The translations under genes and the position numbers were made by a program. Below, one piece after another: positions 16,615 to 24,714 of a stretch of DNA of 64,000 nucleotides; position 1 is the stretch's first letter, and every line of letters begins with the position of its first letter. The DNA is taken from NCBI GenBank assembly GCA_963771025.1, contig CAVYRL010000005.1:124001-188000 (forward strand), written 5' to 3'. The notes under the pieces were generated by a model, which saw only the letters and a program-made list of their open reading frames with translations, was not told where the DNA came from and made no database searches. The stretch comes from Miltoncostaea sp963771025 (GTDB taxonomy: Bacteria; Actinomycetota; Thermoleophilia; Miltoncostaeales; Miltoncostaeaceae).

Positions 16615-17282
16615 ACGCCGCCTCGCTGTTGCCGGCGGCCTCGATCCTGGACTCCGTGAGCCAGTTCGCGGAGGACGCCGCCGCCTATGGGTACTGGGCG
16701 GTCTTCCTCGTGGTGGCCGGCGACGGGTTGATCCCGATCCTCCCGGGCGAGACGGCGATCGTGGCCGCCGCGGTGCTGGCCTCCAACGGCAGCCTGAGCC
16801 TGCCGCTCGTGATCCTGGCCGGGGCCGCGGGCGCGGTCGCGGGGGACTCGGCGGCGTATTGGATCGGGCGCGTCGGCCACGGGCCGATCCGGCGCACCGT
16901 CACGCGCGTCGCCGGGGCGGAGCGTCTCGCCGCGGCCGAGAGGATGGTGCAGAGGCAGGGCCCGGCCCTCGTGTTCGTCGGACGTTTCCTGCCGGGCATC
17001 CGGATCGCGATCAACCTCTCCTGCGGCGCGGGGCACATGTCGTTCCCCCGCTTCCTGACCTTCGACGTGCTGGGCGGCATCGCGTGGGCCGGGCAGGCCG
17101 CGCTGCTGGGGTATTTCGCCGGCAAGGCCTTCGCCGACCAGCTCTGGGTGGCCTTCGTCGTGGCCTTCGCGGTCACCGGCATCGTGGGCGCCTTCGTCGC
17201 CGCCAAGGAGCGAAAGCGCACCCGCCGCGAGCGCCTCGAGGCCGCGAAGGAGGAATCGGGAGCGGACGACGGGCCGCGGTGA
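16611..17282 (+). CDS. DedA family membrane protein
   Basis: 223-residue inner-membrane protein of the DedA/VTT family, linked to undecaprenyl-phosphate or phospholipid flipping and membrane homeostasis. The family features are YGYWAVFLVVAGDGLIPILPGET (conserved PxxPGE/T), GDSAAYWIGRVGHGPIRR and VFVGRFLPGIRIAINLSCGAGHMSFPRFL (conserved GRFLPGxR). The C-terminus is a charged tail. The start is difficult: TTG 16611 overlaps the stop of a 13-codon leader ORF (TTGA) and gives the usual N-terminal length; TTG 16629 or GTG 16656 are alternatives. Confidence 0.88.
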   Translation: MNAASLLPAASILDSVSQFAEDAAAYGYWAVFLVVAGDGLIPILPGETAIVAAAVLASNGSLSLPLVILAGAAGAVAGDSAAYWIGRVGHGPIRRTVTRVAGAERLAAAERMVQRQGPALVFVGRFLPGIRIAINLSCGAGHMSFPRFLTFDVLGGIAWAGQAALLGYFAGKAFADQLWVAFVVAFAVTGIVGAFVAAKERKRTRRERLEAAKEESGADDGPR

Positions 17283-17493
17283 GTGGGTTGGAGGCTGTGA
17301 GTTTTTTGTTTGACACCCCCACGCGACCTGGAGGTTTCGTCAGGTTTCTCGCGCACGGTGCCGAGATGGGGGTTGCGGCGCGGTGGGTGCCTCCCCAGAA
17401 TCCGAACCGTGCAGGATCCCTTGGAGATCGGTGGCTTTGATCCCGCAAAACGTAAGCGAGCGGGTCGCTCAACCGCACGGCAGGACGCCTGAG
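17283..17493 (+). other. Intergenic region before the BldC-like pair
   Basis: About 210 bases without a convincing gene. A T-run (17302-17307) shortly after dedA could help terminate it. TTGACA at 17310-17315 resembles a -35 but no -10 lies at the right distance. The frame of the following regulator is open through the second half, so a longer N-terminus starting at TTG 17437 is possible. Confidence 0.4.
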
Positions 17494-18210
17494 GTGGCCG
17501 TCGCGTCCGCTGCCCAGAGCGCCGCGGGCCCGCACCTCAACGCCGATCGCACCACGCGAACGGGGGACTCGCCACTCCTCTCCGTCTCCGCGGCCGCCCG
17601 CCTGCTGGGGGTCAGCTCCTCCTCGCTGCGCGCCTGGGCCGCGGCGGGTCGCGTGCCCCACGTGCGCACCCCCGGCGGTCACCGCCGTTTCGAGCTCGAC
17701 GAGCTCGTTCGATGGCTCGCCGACCGCGGCGGCGCCCCGCCCGCGCCGCAGAATCGTCTCCAGGAGCTGGTCCCGACCCGCCTCGAGGCGATGCCCGAGA
17801 CGGCCGCCGCGCTCGCCGGCGCGGCGGACGACGTGCTGGAGGCATTCGAGGAGGAGTTCGCCAGGACCCGCCCGCCGGGCGCCGTGCGGCCCTCGTCCGC
17901 GCGCCAGTCACGCGTGCTCGCGGCGCTGGAGTCGCTCGCGGAGGCGCTTGCCGGAGGCGACCTCTCGGAGTGCTACCGCGACGCCGAGTGGGAGGGGTTC
18001 CGCAACGGCGCGTCCGGGCAGCCGGGCGACGCCCCGGTGACCGAGGCCCTCGCCCTGCGCCGCGCCGTGGACCGCGTGCTCGGCCCGGCACTCGAGACCC
18101 GCACGTCCGATCAGCGCGCGGTCGAACGATCGCTGGACCGCATGGCCGTCCGCGTCGCTGCGGGCTACGCCGACGGCGTGCGCTGCAGACTCCGATCGAC
18201 GCTCGAGTGA
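17494..18210 (+). CDS. BldC/MerR-type helix-turn-helix regulator, copy 1
   Basis: 238-residue DNA-binding protein. After a ~40-residue linker the winged helix reads LLSVSAAARLLGVSSSSLRAWAAAGRVPHVRTPGGHRRF and ends RWLADRGG, typical of BldC/excisionase-like MerR domains that bind direct repeats. About 130 further residues form a helical domain reminiscent of RsbR-type sensory regions (LESLAEALAGGDLSECYRDAEWEGFRNG). The start GTG 17494 has no clear Shine-Dalgarno; TTG 17437 is an alternative. The next gene is a paralogue over its whole length, 18 bases downstream. Confidence 0.8.
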   Translation: MAVASAAQSAAGPHLNADRTTRTGDSPLLSVSAAARLLGVSSSSLRAWAAAGRVPHVRTPGGHRRFELDELVRWLADRGGAPPAPQNRLQELVPTRLEAMPETAAALAGAADDVLEAFEEEFARTRPPGAVRPSSARQSRVLAALESLAEALAGGDLSECYRDAEWEGFRNGASGQPGDAPVTEALALRRAVDRVLGPALETRTSDQRAVERSLDRMAVRVAAGYADGVRCRLRSTLE

Positions 18211-18228
18211 TGGCGGCCTGAGACGGCC

Positions 18229-18888
18229 GTGTCCCGGATAACCCCGCGCGCACGGCGCTCCGAGGGGCCCTGGCTGTCGGTCTCCTCGGCGGCGCGCGCG
18301 CTGGGCGTGAGCCCGAGCACCCTGCGTCTGTGGGCCAGCGAGGGCCGGGTGCCCCACGTGCGCACCGCCGGTGGCCACCGGCGCTTCGATCCGGAGGCAC
18401 TGCGCCAGTGGCTTGCCCGCCAGCCGGCCCGCCCCGCCCGGACACCGCGCCAGGGTGCCGTGCGCATCCCGGTGGCGCCGCACCTCGCCGACGCCCTGCG
18501 GTCGCGCATCGAGCAGGTGTCGGACGCCGTGGAGGCCCTCGTCGAGGGGCCTGCCGAGGCGGCCTACCGCAGGCTGCCCCCCATCGAGCGCCGCAACGTG
18601 GTGGGCGCCTGGGTCGAGGCACTCGCCGGAGCCTTCGAGACCGGCAGCCTCGCCGACGTGCTGGAGCGCTCGGAGACGTATGGACGGGGCCACGGCCTGG
18701 CGGGTTCCTCCGCCGAGGTCACCCTTGGCGGCAGTCTCGCCCTCGAGCGCGCGATCGATCGCGCCCTCGCCGCCGAGCCGGCACCGGTCACCGAGGCGGA
18801 ACGCCGCGAGATCGTCGCCGCCATGAGCCACCTGACGGTACGAGTCGCGACCGCCTGGGCCTCGGCGGTGGCGGGACGAGGTCGTTAG
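18229..18888 (+). CDS. BldC/MerR-type helix-turn-helix regulator, copy 2
   Basis: 219-residue paralogue of the preceding gene. The DNA-binding part is WLSVSSAARALGVSPSTLRLWASEGRVPHVRTAGGHRRF, nearly the same as in copy 1 through the recognition helix and wing (GRVPHVRT-GGHRRF). The C-terminal helical domain is more diverged (EALAGAFETGSLADVLERSETYGRGHG) but matches in order and length. GTG start with no clear Shine-Dalgarno. A tandem duplication with conserved recognition helices suggests the two proteins may bind the same sites, perhaps as alternating or heterotypic oligomers. Confidence 0.82.
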   Translation: MSRITPRARRSEGPWLSVSSAARALGVSPSTLRLWASEGRVPHVRTAGGHRRFDPEALRQWLARQPARPARTPRQGAVRIPVAPHLADALRSRIEQVSDAVEALVEGPAEAAYRRLPPIERRNVVGAWVEALAGAFETGSLADVLERSETYGRGHGLAGSSAEVTLGGSLALERAIDRALAAEPAPVTEAERREIVAAMSHLTVRVATAWASAVAGRGR

Positions 18889-18932
18889 GGCCTCGAGCTC
18901 TGAAGCGGTTGCCGTCGCCCCGTTGAGCCGGT

Positions 18933-19772
18933 TCACCGTGCGCGGACGGTCAGCCTCTCGATGATCCTTCCTCGAGGTGTCACCGCTCGGACGGCGATCG
19001 ATCGCTCTCCGGCGGTGACCATGAGGAAGTGGAACTCCAGGGCGCAGGCCCTGAGCCCCCGGGTGGGCCGAACGCACGGGTAGAGCTGATCGCCCCCGCC
19101 CGAGGTGGTGATGTAGGTGACGCCGTCGCGGACGATTCGCTCGTACATGTGGTTGTGGCCCTGCAGCACCAGCGCCACATGGCCCCTGCGGAAGAGCGGC
19201 GCCCAGAGGCGCTGAGCGCCGGCCGAGGGAGCGTGGATGCCCGACGTGTACACCGGCTGGTGCAGCGCCACGATTCGGACGCGGGCGCGCCCGCGGGGGC
19301 GCGCGAGCTCGCGGCGCAGGAAGGCCAGCTGCTCGGGGTCGGTGGGGACGTTGGCGTCGAGCACGATGAACCGCGCGGGGCCGGCGGAGAACGCGTAGTA
19401 CCGGGCGGGCGCCCCGAGGACGGCGGCCGTCGACGGGCCCCGGACGTCGTGGTTGCCCCACGACGCGCGCCACGGGATGCGCAGGGCGAGCAGGCACCGC
19501 TCGGGCCGCCAGTAGGTGGCGTCGGTCGCGACCCCGTCGGGGCGGTTGAAGTTGTCGCCCGTCGTGAGGACGAAGGCGAACCGCTGCCTCCGTGCCTCCC
19601 CGCACATCCGGCGGGTGACGGCCGCCTGACCGGCCGAGCCGGTGCCCCAGTCGCCCTTGACGGCGAAATGGACGCTCGCGGCCTCGGCGGGCGGCGTGGA
19701 GGCCGCGGCGGCGCCGATCGCGAGCGCAGCGGCAGCGAGCCCGGCGACGACCGCCGGGAGCGATCCCCTCAC
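18933..19772 (-). CDS. Secreted calcineurin-like metallophosphoesterase
   Basis: 279-residue exported phosphatase of the purple-acid-phosphatase-like group. A signal peptide occupies about the first 35 residues (VVAGLAAAALAIGAAAAS then AEA). Metal-binding motifs in order: AVKGDWGTG, LTTGDNFN, SWGNHDVRG, ALHQPVY and LQGHNHMYER. GTG start overlapping the upstream small gene (GTGA). In an organism with a PHO regulon it may release phosphate from organic esters, but no PHO box was seen here. Confidence 0.88.
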   Translation of the reverse strand: MRGSLPAVVAGLAAAALAIGAAAASTPPAEAASVHFAVKGDWGTGSAGQAAVTRRMCGEARRQRFAFVLTTGDNFNRPDGVATDATYWRPERCLLALRIPWRASWGNHDVRGPSTAAVLGAPARYYAFSAGPARFIVLDANVPTDPEQLAFLRRELARPRGRARVRIVALHQPVYTSGIHAPSAGAQRLWAPLFRRGHVALVLQGHNHMYERIVRDGVTYITTSGGGDQLYPCVRPTRGLRACALEFHFLMVTAGERSIAVRAVTPRGRIIERLTVRAR

Positions 19773-20044
19773 TCGTCCCCGGTGGCGTCCCCCGACGACT
19801 CGATGCGCATGCGCAGCTCGTCGGCGCGCCGGCGCAGGCGCTCGCGGGCCGCGTCGAGCGCCGCCTGGGGATCGTCGGCGGGGCCGTCCGGCATCGCCAC
19901 GGGCAGCTCCGCGGCGGACACCGGGCTGGGCTCGGCAGGCCGGTCGCGCTCGCGCCGGCGGCTCAGCGCCGCGAGCCCCGCACCCGCTCCCACTGCGCCG
20001 ATCGCCGTGGCCGCCCACATGCTCCAACCGCGCATCCTCATCAC
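19769..20044 (-). CDS. Small membrane-anchored protein of unknown function (91 aa)
   Basis: Unrecognised. One N-terminal membrane segment (WAATAIGAVGAGAGLAAL) is followed by a basic RRRERDR patch, a Pro-rich linker and a short helix (QAALDAARERLRRRADELRMRI) that could form a coiled coil. Start ATG 20044; ATG 20035 is possible and would have GAGGTG at better spacing. It is co-transcribed with the metallophosphatase (GTGA overlap). A -10 TAGGAT lies at 20071-20066. Confidence 0.55.
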   Translation of the reverse strand: MMRMRGWSMWAATAIGAVGAGAGLAALSRRRERDRPAEPSPVSAAELPVAMPDGPADDPQAALDAARERLRRRADELRMRIESSGDATGDE

Positions 20045-20065
20045 CTCGCCTGGGGGTTCGGGGGC

Positions 20066-20071
20066 ATCCTA
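20066..20071 (-). promoter_or_regulatory. Candidate -10 TAGGAT for the 91-aa gene and metallophosphatase
   Basis: TAGGAT on the minus strand about 22 bases upstream of the ATG. It diverges from the rpsF promoter at 20092-20097. Confidence 0.35.
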
Positions 20072-20088
20072 GTCCGCCCATCAGCCGC

Positions 20089-20097
20089 TGCTATACT
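20089..20097 (+). promoter_or_regulatory. Extended -10 TGCTATACT of the rpsF operon
   Basis: TG-N-TATACT is a near-consensus extended -10. It leaves a 5' leader of about 60 bases before rpsF, in which GGAGG (20152-20156) is the ribosome-binding site. Confidence 0.6.
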
Positions 20098-20162
20098 CAC
20101 GCGCCTGCCGGGGCCCGGTCGCCCCGCACTGCCTGTATGTCGCCAATCACCGGAGGTCTGGG

Positions 20163-20573
20163 ATCACCCCCTACGAGATCATGATCATCCTCAATCCCGA
20201 CGCGGATGAGGAGCAGCAGCAGGAGATCCTCGACAGGGTCCAGCAGCTCATCACCGGCGGTGGCGGCGTCATCGAGCACGTCAACGACTGGGGACGCAAG
20301 AAGATCACGTTCCCGATCGAGAAGCGTCCCGACGGACGCTACGTGATCATCACGTGCACCGGCGAGCCGACCTCCCTCCCGGAGATCGAGCGCATCCTCT
20401 CGATCAACAAGGGCGTGGTGCTGCGGGCGCTCTTCATCCGCCTCAACGCGCTCGAGTTCGAGCGGGCCAAGGCCACCGGCGCGCCGGCTCCGGCCGACGT
20501 CCACCCCGAGGGCGACCGTCCTCAGCGTGGCGGCCGCCCGGGCGGCGGCGGTCGCGGACGCCGGCCCCGCTAG
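20163..20573 (+). CDS. rpsF: 30S ribosomal protein S6, apparent ATC start codon
   Basis: 136-residue S6 with the family core EIMIILNPDADEE, GGVIEHVNDWGRKKITFPI and RYVIITCTGEP, plus a Gly/Arg-rich tail. The first ATG (20181) would remove the conserved N-terminal strand. Reading from ATC 20163 gives (M)TPYEIMIIL, which aligns residue for residue with the MRPYEIMVIL of other actinobacterial S6 proteins. A Shine-Dalgarno GGAGG ends six bases before that ATC. No in-frame ATG, GTG or TTG lies between the GGAGG and 20181. It binds S18 in the ribosome, but rpsR is not in this cluster. Confidence 0.93.
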   Translation: MTPYEIMIILNPDADEEQQQEILDRVQQLITGGGGVIEHVNDWGRKKITFPIEKRPDGRYVIITCTGEPTSLPEIERILSINKGVVLRALFIRLNALEFERAKATGAPAPADVHPEGDRPQRGGRPGGGGRGRRPR

Positions 20574-20579
20574 CACCGC

Positions 20580-21065
20580 GTGCCTGCCGACCTCAATCGC
20601 GTGACCCTGGTGGGTCGTCTGACGCGTGACCCGGAGATGCGCCACACGGCGGGCGGGGACGCGATCTGCTCGATGCGGCTGGCCGTCTCCTCGCGTGCGC
20701 GCGACGAGGGGGGCAACTGGGGCGACCGCTCCAACTACTTCGACGTGACGGTCTTCGGCCGCCAGGCCGAGACCGCCTCCACCTACCTGGCCAAGGGACG
20801 GCGCATCGGCGTCAACGGCCGCCTGTCCTGGCGCGAGTGGCAGACCCAGGACGGCTCCAAGCGCCAGTCGGTCGAGGTGATCGCCAACGACGTCTTCTTC
20901 CTGGACAGCCGGGGCGAGGGCGGCGGCGGCGCGGGTGGCGGCGGAGGCGACTATCAGCAGGGCGCCGGATGGAGCCCCACTCCCGCCCCGACCGGGGACC
21001 TCCCGGTCAACCGCAGTGACATGGCGCCGGCCAAGCCCGTGGCCGACGACGACATCCCCTTCTAG
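20580..21065 (+). CDS. ssb: Single-stranded DNA-binding protein
   Basis: 161-residue SSB. The OB fold begins DLNRVTLVGRLTRDPEMRHT and includes FDVTVFGRQAETASTYLAKGRRIGVNGRLSWREWQ. A glycine-rich linker leads to the acidic tip DDDIPF that recruits partner proteins. GTG start six bases after the rpsF stop. The classic order rpsF-ssb-rpsR-rplI is kept here except that rpsR is missing. Confidence 0.97.
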   Translation: MPADLNRVTLVGRLTRDPEMRHTAGGDAICSMRLAVSSRARDEGGNWGDRSNYFDVTVFGRQAETASTYLAKGRRIGVNGRLSWREWQTQDGSKRQSVEVIANDVFFLDSRGEGGGGAGGGGGDYQQGAGWSPTPAPTGDLPVNRSDMAPAKPVADDDIPF

Positions 21066-21080
21066 GACAGGCGAGACGAC

Positions 21081-21533
21081 ATGCAGGCGATTCTTCTGAC
21101 TGAGGTCGAGGGGCTCGGCGAGGCCGGGTCCGTCGTGACGGTTGCCCGCGGCTACATGCGCAACTACCTCCTGCCCCGCGGCATCGCCGAGGTCGCGACC
21201 CCCGCCCGCATCGCCGAGGTGCAGCGCCGCGAGGAGCAGCGCCGGGTGGCCGAGATCCGAGCCGAGGCCCAGTCGAAGGAGCTCGCCGACCTGCTCGGTC
21301 GCACCATCCTGACCCTCAAGGCGAAGGCCGGCGACGACGGGCGCCTGTTCGGCTCGATCACGTCCGCCGACGTCGCCGAGGCGATCAAGGAGGCCCGCGG
21401 GGTCAACGTGGACCGCCGTCACATCACGGTGGAGCCCCCCATCCGGGCGCTCGGCACCTACTCTGTCCCGGTGGAGCTCGGTCCCGGCCTGTCGACCGAG
21501 GTCAAGACCATCGTCAGCCCCCTGATCGACTGA
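21081..21533 (+). CDS. rplI: 50S ribosomal protein L9
   Basis: 150-residue L9 with the N-terminal rRNA-binding domain (AILLTEVEGLGEAGSVVTVARGYMRNYLLPRGIA), the long connecting helix (QRREEQRRVAEIRAEAQ) and the C-terminal domain (LFGSITSADVAEAI). ATG start with GGCGAGA upstream. Normal length for the family. Confidence 0.97.
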   Translation: MQAILLTEVEGLGEAGSVVTVARGYMRNYLLPRGIAEVATPARIAEVQRREEQRRVAEIRAEAQSKELADLLGRTILTLKAKAGDDGRLFGSITSADVAEAIKEARGVNVDRRHITVEPPIRALGTYSVPVELGPGLSTEVKTIVSPLID

Positions 21534-21565
21534 GCACCTCCCGCCCCGCGGGGCAGAGGAATGCG

Positions 21566-22900
21566 ATGACCTCGGAGAGCGTGCCGCCCCCGCAGAACGC
21601 GGAGGCGGAGGCAATGCTTCTGGCCAGCCTGATGGAGGTCAACGCCTACGTCGCCGAGGCCCAGGGGATGCTGGATGCCGACGACTTCTACCGCGAGGGC
21701 CACCGCGCCGTATACCGGGCCATCCAGGACCTGTTCCAGACCGGTGAGCCGGTCGAGCCGATCACGGTGATCGAGCAGCTGACCAAGAACGGCGAGCTGG
21801 ACGACGCGGGCGGCCGCGTGTCGGTGCTCGACCTGATGGAGACGCCCTTCATCGCGGCGAGCTACCGAACCTACGCGGAGATCGTCCGCGACGCGGCCAC
21901 GCAGCGGCGCCTGTTGCGCGTGGGCCAGGAGATCGAGCGCATGATCGTCCAGCGCGAGGGTGAGACGACGGCGATGCTTCAGGACGCGGAGACGCTGGTC
22001 TACGACCTCTCGCAGAAGGGCGTGCGCGGCGACTTCACCAAGGTGGACAAGCTGGTGATCGCGGGGCTCGAGCGACTGACGACCGCGGTCGAGGGCGACG
22101 GCGTGGTGGGCGTGCCCACCGGCTTCACCGACCTCGACACCGTGGTCGGCGGGCTGCAGCCCGGCAACATGATCGTGGTCGCCGCGCGTCCCAGCATGGG
22201 CAAGACGGCGCTCGCCCTCGGCATCGCCGAGAACGCCGCCCTGAACCAGAACCTGGCGGTCGCGGTGTTCAGCCTGGAGATGAGCGGCGACGAGCTGATC
22301 CAGCGCCTGCTGTCCTCCACGGCCGTCGTGGACGCGGGCCGCATCCGCGCCGGGCGCCTGGCCCCCGAGGACTGGTCGCGCATCGGCCGCGCCGCGGACC
22401 GGCTCTCGGCCGCGCGCCTCTACATCGACGACTCGGAGGGCGTGACCGTCGGTGAGATGCGCACCAAGCTGCGCCGCCTCAAGAGCCGCGACGGCCTCGA
22501 CCTGCTGGTGGTGGACTACATCCAGCTGATGGAGGGCAACCGCGGACGGCGCGACGAGAATCGCGTCCAGGAGATCTCGGCCATCTCGCGTGGCCTGAAG
22601 ATGCTGGCGCGCGACCTGAAGGTGCCGATCATCTGCGTCTCCCAGCTCAACCGCTCGCCGGACGCGCGCAACGACAAGCGGCCGATGCTGTCGGACCTGC
22701 GCGAGTCGGGCGCCATCGAGCAGGACGCCGACCTGGTGCTGATGATCTACCGCGACGACTACTACAACCCCGACACCTCGGAGGACAAGGGACTCGCCGA
22801 GGTGCTGGTGGCCAAGAACCGCCACGGTCCCACCAGCCGCGTCAAGCTGGCCTTCCGCGGAAGCTATGCCAAGTTCGACAACCTCGACAGGGACCACTGA
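21566..22900 (+). CDS. dnaB: Replicative DNA helicase DnaB
   Basis: 444-residue hexameric helicase that unwinds the replication fork. The N-terminal DnaG-interacting domain starts PPPQNAEAEAMLLASLM. The RecA-like domain has Walker A ARPSMGKTALAL, Walker B LLVVDYIQLM and the C-terminal LSDLRESGAIEQDADLVLMIYRDDYY. No intein interrupts the Walker A or other conserved blocks, a common insertion point in actinobacterial dnaB. The stop overlaps purA (TGATG). Confidence 0.97.
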   Translation: MTSESVPPPQNAEAEAMLLASLMEVNAYVAEAQGMLDADDFYREGHRAVYRAIQDLFQTGEPVEPITVIEQLTKNGELDDAGGRVSVLDLMETPFIAASYRTYAEIVRDAATQRRLLRVGQEIERMIVQREGETTAMLQDAETLVYDLSQKGVRGDFTKVDKLVIAGLERLTTAVEGDGVVGVPTGFTDLDTVVGGLQPGNMIVVAARPSMGKTALALGIAENAALNQNLAVAVFSLEMSGDELIQRLLSSTAVVDAGRIRAGRLAPEDWSRIGRAADRLSAARLYIDDSEGVTVGEMRTKLRRLKSRDGLDLLVVDYIQLMEGNRGRRDENRVQEISAISRGLKMLARDLKVPIICVSQLNRSPDARNDKRPMLSDLRESGAIEQDADLVLMIYRDDYYNPDTSEDKGLAEVLVAKNRHGPTSRVKLAFRGSYAKFDNLDRDH

Positions 22901-24183
22901 TGCCGGCCACCGTCGTTATCGGCGCCCAATGGGGCGACGAGGGCAAGGGCAAGGTCGTCAACCTCCTGGCCGAGCGCAGTGACATGGTGGCCCGCTACCA
23001 GGGCGGCAACAACGCCGGCCACACGATCGTGGCGGGCGAGGAGGTGTACAAGCTGCACCTGGTGCCGTCGGGGATCCTCTACCCCGGAACGGTGTGCGTG
23101 ATCGGCAACGGCACCGTGATCGACCCCGGCGCCCTGTGCGACGAGATCGACGGCCTCGAGAAGCGCGGCGTATCGCTCGCGACGCTGCGGATCAGCGGCA
23201 ACGCGCACCTCGTGATGCCGTACCACGTGATGCTGGACGGGGCATCGGAGATGCGGCTCGGCAGGTTCTCGATCGGGACCACCCGGCGGGGCATCGGGCC
23301 CTGCTACGAGGACAAGGCCGCCCGGGTGGGCATCCGCGCCCAGGACCTGCTCGACCCCAAGATCCTCGTGCGAAAGCTCGAGGTCGCGCTGGAGCACAAG
23401 AACGAGGTCCTGGAGAAGCTCTACGGCATGCCGCGGCTCGAGCCCGAGGCCGTCGCGGCCGACCTGCTGGAGCACGCCGAGCGCCTGCGGCCGTTCATCG
23501 CCGACACGGCCCTCCTGATCGACGACGCCCTGCGCGACGGCAAGCGGGTGCTGTTCGAGGGCGCCCAGGGCACCATGCTCGACATCGACCACGGCACGTA
23601 TCCGTTCGTCACCTCGTCCAACCCGATCGCGGGCGCGGCGTGCACCGGCACCGGGATCGGGCCGACGCGCATCGACACCGTGCTGGGCGTGTCCAAGGCG
23701 TACGTCACCCGCGTGGGCGAGGGCCCGTTCCCGAGCGAGCTCGCCGATGCCGACGGCCGGCGCATGCTGGAGCGCGGCAATGAGTTCGGCACCACCACCG
23801 GGCGCCAGCGGCGCTGCGGGTGGCTCGACCTGGTCGCGCTGCGCTATGCCGTACGGCTCTCGGGCATGACCCAGCTCGCGTTGACCAAGCTCGACGTGCT
23901 GTCGGGGTTCCGCGAGGTGAAGCTGTGTGCGGCCTACCGGGACCGGGACGGCGCCGAGCTGGTGAACTTCCCGTACCACCAGACCGTGTTCCACGGGTGC
24001 CGGCCGATCTACCAGTCCATGCCCGGATGGGACGAGGACCTCTCGGAGTGCCGCACGCTGGAGGAGCTGCCGCCGCGCGCGCGCGAGTACGTCGACGCGA
24101 TCGCCGAGGCCGTCGAGGTGCCGATCACGCTGATCGGCACCGGACAGGGCCGCCACCAGGTCATCGACCAGGTGGGCGCGTAG
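22900..24183 (+). CDS. purA: Adenylosuccinate synthetase
   Basis: 427-residue enzyme joining IMP and aspartate with GTP, the first committed step to AMP. P-loop GAQWGDEGKGKVV, GGNNAGHTI, the IMP-site GTTRRGIGPCYEDKAAR, and the C-terminal TKLDVLSGF with GTGQGRHQVI. It is the only purine gene in the ribosomal/dnaB operon; the rest lie from 25839. The product of PurA is cleaved by PurB at 27125. It ends three bases from a convergent gene. Confidence 0.97.
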   Translation: MPATVVIGAQWGDEGKGKVVNLLAERSDMVARYQGGNNAGHTIVAGEEVYKLHLVPSGILYPGTVCVIGNGTVIDPGALCDEIDGLEKRGVSLATLRISGNAHLVMPYHVMLDGASEMRLGRFSIGTTRRGIGPCYEDKAARVGIRAQDLLDPKILVRKLEVALEHKNEVLEKLYGMPRLEPEAVAADLLEHAERLRPFIADTALLIDDALRDGKRVLFEGAQGTMLDIDHGTYPFVTSSNPIAGAACTGTGIGPTRIDTVLGVSKAYVTRVGEGPFPSELADADGRRMLERGNEFGTTTGRQRRCGWLDLVALRYAVRLSGMTQLALTKLDVLSGFREVKLCAAYRDRDGAELVNFPYHQTVFHGCRPIYQSMPGWDEDLSECRTLEELPPRAREYVDAIAEAVEVPITLIGTGQGRHQVIDQVGA

Positions 24184-24186
24184 CGC

Positions 24187-24687
24187 CTAGGGAGTGACCG
24201 GCTCCGGCGGCGGTGGGGCCGGGACGGCGGGGATCTCGGGGTCGGGCGTGGTGGCCGGCGGCTCCGGCGCGGGACCGGGCGGCCCGGGGGCCGGCTGCGG
24301 GTCCGGATTGGCGGGCGGCTCGGGGACCGGCGGCTCCGGGGGGGTCACCACCGGAGGCTCGGGCTTCTCCGGCGGCACGGGCTTGTCGACCATGGGCGGC
24401 ACGGGCGTCCCCCACCAGCACCGGCGCCAGCGCGCGCCGGGCTTCGTTGAGGTGGGCGGAGGAGCCGGCACGGCCTCGGGGACGGGGACGGGGACGGCGT
24501 CGGGGGCGGGGACGGCCCCGTCCGCGACCAGCGCCGGTGCGAGGGCCGCGGACGGATCGGCGTCCGCCGCCGACGCCTGGGCGACGCCCCCGGCCAGAAC
24601 GCCCACGCAGGCGGCGACGGCCGCGATCGAGGCGAGGCCGACACGACGGCGCCGCGGGCGAGAGGCGGGTGAGAACGGTGCTGCCAG
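24187..24687 (-). CDS. Proline-rich exported protein, probable CTG start
   Basis: 166-residue protein of unknown function. A signal peptide (RPRRRRVGLASIAAVAACVG, cleavage near AQASA) precedes a tail made of PP, PEPP and PxPEPP repeats ending PPPPEPVTP. Conventional starts lie upstream of the promoter: TATAAG (24720-24715) is a good -10, and transcription from it would begin near 24708. The only Shine-Dalgarno after that is GGAGG (24698-24694), six bases before CTG 24687-24685, which gives an ideal signal peptide. A wall-spanning linker-type protein is likely. Confidence 0.6.
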   Translation of the reverse strand: MAAPFSPASRPRRRRVGLASIAAVAACVGVLAGGVAQASAADADPSAALAPALVADGAVPAPDAVPVPVPEAVPAPPPTSTKPGARWRRCWWGTPVPPMVDKPVPPEKPEPPVVTPPEPPVPEPPANPDPQPAPGPPGPAPEPPATTPDPEIPAVPAPPPPEPVTP

Positions 24688-24714
24688 CGGGATCCTCCAC
24701 AGTCCGGGACCCCG

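Noticed and set aside
17310..17315. TTGACA as a promoter -35
   Set aside because: No -10-like hexamer 16-18 bases downstream.
21566..22900. Intein in dnaB
   Set aside because: Conserved motifs are contiguous and the length is normal (444 residues).
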